A DNA stretch of 12,283 bases from an uncultured Petrimonas sp. (lineage in GTDB: Bacteria; Bacteroidota; Bacteroidia; Bacteroidales; Dysgonomonadaceae): assembly GCA_934621705.1 (NCBI GenBank), contig CAKTUP010000057.1, forward strand, positions 1 to 12,283. The letters run 5' to 3'. Shown here piece after piece: positions 1 to 6,079 of this stretch. The notes under the pieces were generated by a model that saw only the letters and a program-made list of their open reading frames with translations, did not search any database and was not told the origin of the DNA. Both the position numbers and the translations under genes were made by a program. How positions within the stretch are numbered: position 1 is the stretch's first letter; each line of letters starts with the position of its first letter.

Positions 1-196
1 ACCCCAAGGAACCGACAGCACACTTATTTTGAAAAAAGCCATCGAGAAAGGCGTGGTTTTCGTTACCGGAAAAACCTTCGATCCCGATGGGGTAAAAAAC
101 GATTACATGCGCGTATCGTTTTGCAATACCGATATAGATGTCATCAACAAAGGTATTCCCATTGTTGCGGAAGCCATTCGTGAAGTTTGCGGGTAA
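1..196 (+). CDS. PLP-dependent aminotransferase, C-terminal end (5' truncated by window)
   Basis: The reading frame is open from base 2 to a TAA at 194-196 and gives 64 residues. They look like the small C-terminal domain of a fold-type I PLP aminotransferase of the 2-aminoadipate/MocR-like group. The segment GVVFVTGKTFDPDG followed by YMRVSFCNTD matches the family pattern of a 'G-v-F-v-pG' strand and an 'n-x-(M/L)R-(L/V)SF' strand. The Arg in MRVSF is the residue that in this fold binds the substrate alpha-carboxylate. The end, IVAEAIREV, is the usual final helix. Such enzymes move amino groups between amino acids and 2-oxoacids in the cytoplasm. The substrate cannot be read from this fragment, and the PLP lysine lies upstream of the window. 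The next gene is convergent. Confidence 0.8.
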   Translation, partial: PQGTDSTLILKKAIEKGVVFVTGKTFDPDGVKNDYMRVSFCNTDIDVINKGIPIVAEAIREVCG

Positions 197-199
197 AGA

Positions 200-234
200 G
201 AGCAAAGAGCATTGGGCGTTGAGCAAAGAGTTTC
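200..234. repeat. Degenerate heptad repeat array 1
   Basis: Just after the aminotransferase stop codon there are five consecutive 7-nt units in register, starting at 200, 207, 214, 221 and 228. The pattern is roughly GAGCAAA / GAGCATT / GGGCGTT / GAGCAAA / GAGTTTC. Units 1 and 4 are identical. The 13-mer AGAGCAAAGAGCA (199-211) recurs exactly in another heptad array at 10920-10932. The function is unknown. Confidence 0.6.
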
Positions 235-278
235 GAAACGGTTTTCTATTCACAAAATGGGACGAAACATAACTCCCC

Positions 279-385
279 TTTCAGAACCATTAATTTCTGA
301 AAATCCCGAAGGGATTGAACTAAAATAGCCGTGTGTGAAACGCACGGAAAATGGTGCATTCATCCCCAACCGACCCGAAGGGTCG
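279..385. repeat. Cluster of small palindromes (REP-like intergenic element)
   Basis: Four inverted repeats stand close together between two convergent gene ends. 279-302 has arms TTTCAGAA/TTCTGAAA. 302-316 has AATCCC-GAA-GGGATT. 329-347 has CCGTGTG/CGCACGG with one mismatch. 371-385 has CGACCC-GAA-GGGTCG. Two of them share the core CCCGAAGGG and are followed by TGAAC or TCGAAC. Palindrome clusters with a shared core between 3' gene ends are typical of REP/BIME-type interspersed elements. I recall similar CCCGAAGGG-type elements in Bacteroidota intergenic DNA but cannot search for copies here. They might also act as a bidirectional transcript end, although no clear T-tract follows. Confidence 0.6.
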
Positions 386-411
386 AACACAAGTAAGAAA
401 ACAACGAATTC

Positions 412-2580
412 TCAATTCCACCAATACGTCAGTTTCAGAACCAGCGCCCGGTTGCGTACTTCGCGCGTGTTGGCGAAACAATTATCGGTATAAACAATAA
501 ACAGATCCGATACGGGTTTATATCGCCATTGGAAACGAATGTTCAGATTAGTATTATTCAACTGGTCGTTGTATTGTACGAAAGTAGTTAAATACACCGT
601 TGGAGAAAAGGTTACATCCAATTTAGGCCCAATCAACCAGAAATGCTTGTGTTCGAACGGCGCGGGAAGGCGCATGTTGGTGTAGGTAGCGTTGAGCGTG
701 AAATTCACGTAAGGTTGAAACCGGTACACCATTCGGGCATCAACCATATCGTATTGTCCGTTGAAAAATCCGCCTTTTGTGTAAGTGATCATTCCGTTGA
801 GCGGTTTCCGGTTGTTGGACGTGAACGATATGTAGAAATTGGTGTAATCGTACTGAGTTCCGGCCGGCAGAAACTTGTCACCCGTGTGTGTGGGGTTGAA
901 ATCGTGCATCAGCTTGATGTGGTAATTCTTTATCCCTGCCGAGATACCCGATCGATCGCGGAAGTCCACTTTATAACCGAGATCGAATGTGTGATCCAAC
1001 TTATCGAACTGTGTTGTGTAAAAATCTTCGTATTTGGCGTAAGGCCCGTGTACGGTTACTTTTTTATTCGGTACAAATGAATAACTTATCTCCGGCCGGA
1101 AAGAGATGAAATCGCGACGGCGCACAAATCCGGTTTCGGCCAAGTAATTCGCGCCAACTGCCGTTTCCCGCAATTCTATCCTGAATTTACCGTTATTATA
1201 TACTGCCGATGCTCCCTGCGCAAACTGCCTGTCGGGATTTCCCGGTTGAAAAGAGCGGTGGTAGTAAGCTTTTCCGGTCCACACATTATCGCGCGACGCA
1301 AGATTGGCATCGAATGCGGCAACTCGATTGAATACCCGCTGCGCCCCTTCGCCGAAAGTTTCTTTGTTTACCATCATGAAACCCAAATTGGATCGCGAGA
1401 ATATTTTTCGTTGAGCGGACACTACCGTGAAATTTCGAACTGCGAAGGCATCGGTTTTTTCGGTGGTCATGTTCATTAAACCAATACGCCAGTCTTGTCC
1501 GATTTTTCCACTCACTCGCGCGCCGCCGAGCACCGGAGCGTCCAAGCCGATCCTTCGCGAGAAGAACGGTGTGGTGCCTGGTTCTCCGAAATTGGCAAAT
1601 AAATCGCTGTTTTCAAGAAAAAACTGTCGTTTCTCGGGATAAAAAAGTTCGAAGCGATCGATATTCATTACCTGCTGATCTACTTCCACCTGAGCAAAAT
1701 CCGGATTGTACGTCAAATCTAAGTTCATGGAAGTTCCCATACCTATCTTGGCGTCAAAACCAAAATCTCTCCGGTATCCGGCATCTTCTCCCGCTTCGAA
1801 GTTTCGGTGATATCCGCCGTAAAGATAAGGGATAAGGGAGAAGTTGGTTTTTGGTTTGGGCAAAGGTTCATCGAATTTTAACACTCCGGTGTAGGCTAAC
1901 GAAGCGTGCGGAAACTGACGCGGAACGGGCGCCCAAGCCGATTTTTCATTCAACTTCAAATCGAGACGGCCGAAATTGGCGTACCAAATTTGACTGTTGG
2001 ATGGATACCGGAGCGATTTAAAAGGCATTTTCATTTCAATGATCCATTTATCGGGATAATCTCTCACTTTCAGTTCCACTTTGCTGTCCCAGTTCAGGTT
2101 CATGGCGGATCCATCCGATACCAGCCCGTCCCATATTGCTCCCGATGGCGATGCTCCAAAAGAAAATCCGTTGGTTTGATCGCGGAAAGTATCGAAAACT
2201 GTGAGTAGATTGTCGTTGTTGCCGAAAGCGAAATCCCGGCGGAAAGATTCCGCTATTCGTTTACCGGGGATGGTGTCGTGAAAAATAACCCCCATATACA
2301 AGGCTTTATCGTCATAAGTGAGCATTAATTCCGTTCTTTGTTGTGGATATCCCGTATCGATAGGCGTAACGAGCCGAAAATTCTCGGCTATATTGGCCGC
2401 TTGCCAGTCGGGTTCGTCGAGCACACCGTCGAGCGTGATGCTGCTTTTCATTTTTTTCACCGTATAAACGAAATCTTTGTTGTGGATGTTAATGGAAACA
2501 GAATCGTTTAAAGCTCCTTGCGAGAAAGTTTGAAGAGCAAAAGCACTTGCCAGCACAAAAGATATCCAATATTTAATCAT
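412..2580 (-). CDS. DUF5916 outer-membrane protein with N-terminal CBM9-like domain (paralogue A)
   Basis: The product has 722 residues. It begins with a signal peptide (MIKYW...ALQTFSQG, about 1-21). A CBM9-like sandwich domain follows at about 40-235; its entry motif SITLDGVLDEPDW is at 47-59. The remainder is a DUF5916-type beta-strand-rich region predicted to be an outer-membrane barrel, with FYPEKRQFFLENSDLF near 313-328 and many alternating aromatic strands up to the terminal YWWN. The ATG at 2578-2580 is chosen over an in-frame TTG at 2607. The ATG gives a clean signal peptide and a length matching the 721-residue paralogue, while the TTG lies inside the last codons of the upstream gene. 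The gene follows paralogue B by 14 bp, so co-transcription is likely. The biochemical role of DUF5916 proteins is not established; surface glycan or envelope functions are only suggested by the CBM9-like fold. Confidence 0.88.
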   Translation of the reverse strand: MIKYWISFVLASAFALQTFSQGALNDSVSINIHNKDFVYTVKKMKSSITLDGVLDEPDWQAANIAENFRLVTPIDTGYPQQRTELMLTYDDKALYMGVIFHDTIPGKRIAESFRRDFAFGNNDNLLTVFDTFRDQTNGFSFGASPSGAIWDGLVSDGSAMNLNWDSKVELKVRDYPDKWIIEMKMPFKSLRYPSNSQIWYANFGRLDLKLNEKSAWAPVPRQFPHASLAYTGVLKFDEPLPKPKTNFSLIPYLYGGYHRNFEAGEDAGYRRDFGFDAKIGMGTSMNLDLTYNPDFAQVEVDQQVMNIDRFELFYPEKRQFFLENSDLFANFGEPGTTPFFSRRIGLDAPVLGGARVSGKIGQDWRIGLMNMTTEKTDAFAVRNFTVVSAQRKIFSRSNLGFMMVNKETFGEGAQRVFNRVAAFDANLASRDNVWTGKAYYHRSFQPGNPDRQFAQGASAVYNNGKFRIELRETAVGANYLAETGFVRRRDFISFRPEISYSFVPNKKVTVHGPYAKYEDFYTTQFDKLDHTFDLGYKVDFRDRSGISAGIKNYHIKLMHDFNPTHTGDKFLPAGTQYDYTNFYISFTSNNRKPLNGMITYTKGGFFNGQYDMVDARMVYRFQPYVNFTLNATYTNMRLPAPFEHKHFWLIGPKLDVTFSPTVYLTTFVQYNDQLNNTNLNIRFQWRYKPVSDLFIVYTDNCFANTREVRNRALVLKLTYWWN

Positions 2581-2594
2581 GTCGTTATTATTTT

Positions 2595-4760
2595 TCAATT
2601 CCACCAATACGTCAACTTCAGCACCAGCGCCCGATTACGAACTTCGCGCGTATTGGCATAATAATTATCGGTATAAACAATAAACAGATCCGACACCGGT
2701 TTGTACCGCCACTGGAAGCGGATGTTCAGGTTGGTATTGTTGAGTTGTTCGTTGTATTGCATAAATGTGGTGAGAAATAACTTATCTGTGAAAGTTACAT
2801 CCAGTTTCGGGCCGATGAGCCAGAATTGATGGTGTTCAAAAGGTTGCGGCAGGCGAAGGTTGGTGTACGTTACATTCATCGAGAAATTCACGTAGGGCTG
2901 GAATCTATACACCATCTTTGTATCCACCATATCGTATTTGCCGTTAAAAAATCCGCCTTTGGCAAAGGTAATTATTCCGTTAAACGGTTTTCGGTTGTTG
3001 GATGTGAATATGGTGTAGAAATCGGAGTAATTATAATCGGTTCCGGCCGGTAAAAAATTAGTGCTTACGTGAGTAGGGTCGAAATCCCGCATCAACTTAA
3101 TGTAATAATTGCGCATGCCCGCAGATATTGAAGAACGGTCGCGGAATTCTATCTTATATCCCAAATCCAGTTCGTGGTCTAATTTATCGAAACTGTGAGT
3201 AGTATAGTTTTTGAACTTTGAATAAGGACCGTGAATAGTTACTCTTTTGTTTGGAATAAAAAAGTATGCCAGCTCGGGGCTTAGAGAAATGTAATTTCTT
3301 CGACGAACGAAACCTGTTTCTGCAAGGTAGTTTTCACCAACTGCCGCTTGATCTAAATTGACAAGAATATTGCCTTTGCTGTATTTTATGGAAGTTCCCT
3401 GTGCGTATTGATTATCGGGGTTATTCGGTTGAAATGACCGGTGATAAAACAGTTTGCCGATCCACTCGTTGTTTTTGCTGGCCAAATTGAAATCCAGCGC
3501 GGCAACCCGATTAAAAAGCGAAGTACCGTCCGGTTTGTTCAAATATTCCTTGTTGACGAACATAAAACTGATGTTGGAGCGGGCAAGGATTTTCTGTTGC
3601 AAAGACAACACGGTAAAGTTTCTGGACAGATGATTGGTGGTTTTCTCGGTAGTCATATTCATAAATCCGAGACGGAGTGTGTTGTTCAATTTACCGCTCA
3701 ACCGCGCTCCGCCCAAAACGGGAGCATCAAGTCCGATGCGGCGCGAAAAGAATGGCGTGAGCCCTGTGTTTCCGTAATTGGCAAATAAATCGCTGTTTTC
3801 GAGAAAAAACTGTCGTTTTTCGGGATAGAACAGTTCAAAACGATCGATATTCATAACCTGTTGATCAACGTCTACTTGAGCGAAATCGGGATTGTAGGTT
3901 AAATCCAAATTCATAGCCGTAGATAATCCTATCTTTGCGTCCATACCGAAGTCACTGCGATAACCTGCTGCTTCACCTGCTTCAACGTTCCGGTGATATC
4001 CGCCATACAGATAAGGGATGAGCGAGAAATTCATTCTTGGCTTAGGCAAAGGCTCTTCAAACTGCAATACACCGGTATATGCCAGCGACGAATGCGGAAA
4101 CTGACGGGGAACGGGCGCCCACGCCGACTTTTCGTTCGATTTTAAATCCAATCGGCCGAAATTGGCATACCACGTCTGGCTGTTAGCCGGATAACGGATG
4201 GATTTAAACGGGATCTTCATTTCCGTAACCCATTTATCGGAATAGTTTTTCAACTTCAGTTCCACTTTGCTGTCCCACTCGCTGTTTTTGGTCTCACCCG
4301 AACGGATTCCGTCGGAAATGGCTCCCGAAGCCGAGAATTCAAACGTGTATCCGTTGGTTTGATCGCGAAAAGTATCGAAAACGGAAAGGAAGTTGTCGTT
4401 GTTGTTGAACACATAATCCCTGCGGAACGATTCAAATATACGCTTACCGGGAATGGTATCGTGAAAAATGACCGCCACATAAATTGCCTTATCATCGTAA
4501 ACCAGCATCACTTCCGATTTTTGTTTGGGAAAACCGGTATCCACCGGCTGAACAAGAAAGAAATTATCTGCTTTGTTTGCCGTTTGCCAATCGGGTTCTT
4601 CCAGCACGCCGTCGAGTGTAATGGAGCCTTTCATCTTTTTGGCGACGTACACAAAATTCTTGTTGTGAATATTTATATCCAGCGAGTCCGACGGAATTTG
4701 TTGCGGAAACAATTGAAAACAAGACAGCAAACCGATTAAAAAGATGAAAACTTTCTTCAT
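2595..4760 (-). CDS. DUF5916 outer-membrane protein with N-terminal CBM9-like domain (paralogue B)
   Basis: The product has 721 residues and the same architecture as the gene downstream. The signal peptide is MKKVFIFLIGLLSCFQLFPQQ. The CBM9-like domain carries SITLDGVLEEPDW at 46-58, and the DUF5916 barrel region carries FYPEKRQFFLENSDLF near 312-327 and ends in YWWN. By eye the two proteins agree at roughly two thirds or more of positions along the whole length, with few gaps. The last 50 or so residues differ only at a CF/YY pair. LLSC resembles a lipobox but lacks a typical residue at -2 and is followed by more hydrophobic sequence, so signal peptidase I cleavage is more likely. The ATG at 4758-4760 is the first in frame and directly starts the signal peptide. 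This is the promoter-proximal gene of the pair. Function is unknown beyond a probable outer-membrane location. Confidence 0.88.
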   Translation of the reverse strand: MKKVFIFLIGLLSCFQLFPQQIPSDSLDINIHNKNFVYVAKKMKGSITLDGVLEEPDWQTANKADNFFLVQPVDTGFPKQKSEVMLVYDDKAIYVAVIFHDTIPGKRIFESFRRDYVFNNNDNFLSVFDTFRDQTNGYTFEFSASGAISDGIRSGETKNSEWDSKVELKLKNYSDKWVTEMKIPFKSIRYPANSQTWYANFGRLDLKSNEKSAWAPVPRQFPHSSLAYTGVLQFEEPLPKPRMNFSLIPYLYGGYHRNVEAGEAAGYRSDFGMDAKIGLSTAMNLDLTYNPDFAQVDVDQQVMNIDRFELFYPEKRQFFLENSDLFANYGNTGLTPFFSRRIGLDAPVLGGARLSGKLNNTLRLGFMNMTTEKTTNHLSRNFTVLSLQQKILARSNISFMFVNKEYLNKPDGTSLFNRVAALDFNLASKNNEWIGKLFYHRSFQPNNPDNQYAQGTSIKYSKGNILVNLDQAAVGENYLAETGFVRRRNYISLSPELAYFFIPNKRVTIHGPYSKFKNYTTHSFDKLDHELDLGYKIEFRDRSSISAGMRNYYIKLMRDFDPTHVSTNFLPAGTDYNYSDFYTIFTSNNRKPFNGIITFAKGGFFNGKYDMVDTKMVYRFQPYVNFSMNVTYTNLRLPQPFEHHQFWLIGPKLDVTFTDKLFLTTFMQYNEQLNNTNLNIRFQWRYKPVSDLFIVYTDNYYANTREVRNRALVLKLTYWWN

Positions 4761-4795
4761 TTAGGGAAAAATGTATTTTTCGAATGAATATTTTC

Positions 4796-4803
4796 CAAAA
4801 TTA
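4796..4803 (-). promoter_or_regulatory. Possible -7 element (TAATTTTG) for the DUF5916 pair
   Basis: On the minus strand TAATTTTG fits the Bacteroidota -7 consensus TAnnTTTG. It lies 35 bp upstream of the ATG at 4760, in AT-rich DNA after the terminator of the preceding gene. No convincing TTG -33 box is present at 19-21 bp, so this is weak. Confidence 0.3.
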
Positions 4804-4861
4804 ACAAATAATGTAATGTGAGCGATTATAAGTCAGATTTTTTTAATCCATTTAATGAAAA

Positions 4862-4889
4862 AACCCGATAAATACGCTTTTATCGGGTT
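4862..4889 (-). terminator. Rho-independent terminator of the TonB_C gene
   Basis: Read on the minus strand, a perfect 11-bp stem (AACCCGATAAA/TTTATCGGGTT) with a 6-nt loop is followed at once by a run of T (bases 4863 to 4858). It starts 23 bp after the TAA stop at 4913-4915. It separates the TonB_C transcript from the DUF5916 operon on the same strand. Confidence 0.85.
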
Positions 4890-4912
4890 GTATTCTATCG
4901 TTAAAAACGTAG

Positions 4913-5764
4913 TTACGGCTTCAAACTCAACGCTGGTATTGGTTCCTCATCAATAGAAAAATCTATGGGCAGAAGGCACTTTACGTTCACCTTTTCGCCG
5001 TTGTTCTCGCCCGGAATCCATTTAGACATCAGGCTAAGCACCCGAATGGCTTCGTTGTCGAGTTGGGGATTCAGCCCCTGCACCACTTCAATATTGGAAA
5101 TGGAGCCGTCGGCAGCTACTATGAACGAGCACAGTATTCTGCCTTCGATTCCCTGCTGGCGGGCTTCCTTGGGATATCGGAGCTGGTGTGAGATAAATCC
5201 GGCCAGTTCTCTTTCGCCGTGCGGATATTGCGGCATTTTGTCCACGATGGAAAACACTTCGGAATTGGCGATTTCGGTATTTGTTTTAGCGTATGTTGCT
5301 GCCGGAGTGGTAGTGGTTGTCCGGGCTACTGCGTTCGCGTTTTTGTTGAGGCGGAAATACATCGGAACGTAGCTTTTGGAGCGGACGATCTCGTCTTTGA
5401 ATTTTGCCGGACGCCAGGGCGGCATGGCCTGCAAAATGCGCAATGCCTCCTTATCGAGCGATGAATCTGCACGATGGATCAAGTCGAAATTAGTCAGTGT
5501 GCCGTCTTTTTCAACGATAAACGTGTACACTACTAATCCCTGAACATTTCGCTCGGAAGCATTGGCAGGATAACGAAGCGTGTTGGATATAAACCGGTGC
5601 ATTTCGGCTGGGCCTCCCGTGTAAATGGGCGGGATGTCGGGATCTTCTATTATTCTCCCTTCGTAAACAGGAGGAGGAGTGGGAGATGGGGCGACTGGGT
5701 GACTGGGCGACTGGGCGACTGCGCCAAAAGCACATAGCGCAATAAATAATGCAATGAAATTCAT
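4913..5764 (-). CDS. Secreted protein with two tandem TonB C-terminal domains
   Basis: The product has 283 residues. A signal peptide or N-terminal anchor (MNFIALFIALCAFGAVAQ, 1-18) is followed by a short Pro/Ser-rich stretch and two TonB_C domains at about 54-139 and 171-270. Each has the typical order: 'LRYP' helix end, 'G-x-V/I-x-x-x-F-I-V-x-x-D-G' hairpin, 'LD-x-E-A-x-R-(I/V)-L' helix, 'W-x-P-(A/G)' turn and a final strand. A Thr/Ala-rich linker and 'EVFSIVDKMPQYPHG' precede the second domain. TonB_C domains bind TonB boxes of outer-membrane receptors. This protein has no long Pro-rich periplasm-spanning arm, so it may be an accessory or periplasmic binding version and not a classical energy transducer. 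An in-frame ATG at 5872 would add 36 residues, but it lies upstream of the predicted transcription start, so 5764 is chosen. The codons around the signal-peptide cleavage site are built from an 8-nt tandem repeat. Confidence 0.85.
   Translation of the reverse strand: MNFIALFIALCAFGAVAQSPSHPVAPSPTPPPVYEGRIIEDPDIPPIYTGGPAEMHRFISNTLRYPANASERNVQGLVVYTFIVEKDGTLTNFDLIHRADSSLDKEALRILQAMPPWRPAKFKDEIVRSKSYVPMYFRLNKNANAVARTTTTTPAATYAKTNTEIANSEVFSIVDKMPQYPHGERELAGFISHQLRYPKEARQQGIEGRILCSFIVAADGSISNIEVVQGLNPQLDNEAIRVLSLMSKWIPGENNGEKVNVKCLLPIDFSIDEEPIPALSLKP
5683..5722. repeat. 8-nt tandem repeat inside the TonB_C coding sequence
   Basis: On the plus strand four units of GCGACTGG/GTGACTGG/GCGACTGG/GCGACTGC run from 5691 to 5722, preceded by a poorer unit, GAGATGGG, at 5683. 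They encode AVAQSPSHPVA, the end of the signal peptide and the start of the mature protein. Eight is not a multiple of three, so gain or loss of one unit would shift the frame. Confidence 0.75.
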
Positions 5765-5804
5765 TCTGTTTTTGTTGTTTATTTTGCTTTTCAGATTTTC
5801 CAAC

Positions 5805-5839
5805 GAATAGCTAATAGCTAAAAGCCAAAAGCCAATCGC
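5805..5839. repeat. Degenerate heptad repeat array 2 (leader of the TonB_C gene)
   Basis: Read on the minus strand, five contiguous 7-nt units all start with GC: GCGATTG, GCTTTTG, GCTTTTA, GCTATTA and GCTATTC (unit starts at 5839, 5832, 5825, 5818 and 5811). The array lies between the predicted promoter and the ATG at 5764, so it would be transcribed as part of the leader. Related GCTnnTn units occur at 7609-7629. Confidence 0.7.
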
Positions 5840-5851
5840 TTTAACAGCGAG

Positions 5852-5883
5852 CAAAGATAACAAAAATCTCAAAGTTTTTGAAA
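5852..5883 (-). promoter_or_regulatory. Promoter of the TonB_C gene (TTTC-N20-TATCTTTG)
   Basis: On the minus strand the -7 box TATCTTTG (5859 to 5852) fits the Bacteroidota consensus TAnnTTTG exactly. The -33 box TTTC (5883 to 5880) is one base off TTTG, with a spacer of 20. The expected transcription start is near 5847, giving a leader of about 80 nt. Confidence 0.6.
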
Positions 5884-5889
5884 GTAGTG

Positions 5890-5920
5890 TTTGAGATTAA
5901 CAAATAAATTCATAGATTTG
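5890..5920 (+). promoter_or_regulatory. Promoter of the AbgT-family gene (TTTG-N19-TAGATTTG)
   Basis: TTTG (5890-5893), a 19-bp spacer and TAGATTTG (5913-5920) match the Bacteroidota primary sigma-factor consensus in both boxes and in spacing. Transcription should start near 5925, about 155 nt ahead of the ATG. Its -33 box lies only 6 bp from that of the divergent TonB_C promoter. Confidence 0.65.
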
Positions 5921-5972
5921 CAACGGTTTTTCATCATCGTGGTAATTCTGTTTTAAATTTTCCACGAAAAAT

Positions 5973-6011
5973 GCAGCCGGCTACGGAAGTGAAGCGCCTT
6001 TTGCCGGCTGC
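5973..6011 (+). promoter_or_regulatory. Leader hairpin upstream of the AbgT-family gene
   Basis: Perfect 9-bp GC-rich arms GCAGCCGGC (5973-5981) and GCCGGCTGC (6003-6011) enclose 21 nt, followed by TAATTTTAA. It lies within the predicted leader, about 50 nt after the expected transcription start. It could be an attenuator-like or protein-binding hairpin. The T-run is short, so a call as terminator is not secure, and no known riboswitch class was recognised. Confidence 0.5.
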
Positions 6012-6033
6012 TAATTTTAACTCGTCTGTTGGG

Positions 6034-6062
6034 TGACCTAACGTAGAAATCCTTTCAGGTCA
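6034..6062 (+). promoter_or_regulatory. Second leader hairpin, close to the AbgT-family start
   Basis: Arms TGACCT (6034-6039) and AGGTCA (6057-6062) enclose 17 nt and are followed by six A and the start region. A 6-bp stem is modest evidence on its own. Together with the hairpin at 5973-6011 it suggests a structured leader. Confidence 0.35.
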
Positions 6063-6067
6063 AAAAA

Positions 6068-6075
6068 TAACTTTG
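6068..6075 (+). promoter_or_regulatory. Possible second -7 element (TAACTTTG) next to the start codon
   Basis: TAACTTTG fits TAnnTTTG and ends 4 bp before the ATG at 6080. A transcript from it would begin at or next to the ATG, so it would be leaderless. No -33 TTG is present at the right distance, so support is weak. Confidence 0.25.
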
Positions 6076-6079
6076 CATA

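Noticed and set aside
643..2208. Several plus-strand frames of 70-145 codons opposite the DUF5916 genes
   Set aside because: All lie antisense to well-supported coding sequence and show no start context or domain of their own.
2581..2607. TTG start at 2607 for DUF5916 paralogue A
   Set aside because: It overlaps the end of paralogue B and puts charged residues ahead of the signal peptide. The ATG at 2580 gives the length and layout of the paralogue.
5765..5872. N-terminal extension of the TonB_C gene to an ATG at 5872
   Set aside because: The extension passes through the heptad array and lies upstream of the predicted start of transcription at about 5847. The internal ATG at 5764 begins a good signal peptide.
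5925..6079. Tetrahydrofolate or cobalamin riboswitch before the AbgT-family gene
   Set aside because: None of the conserved core elements of these classes could be found; only two simple hairpins are visible.
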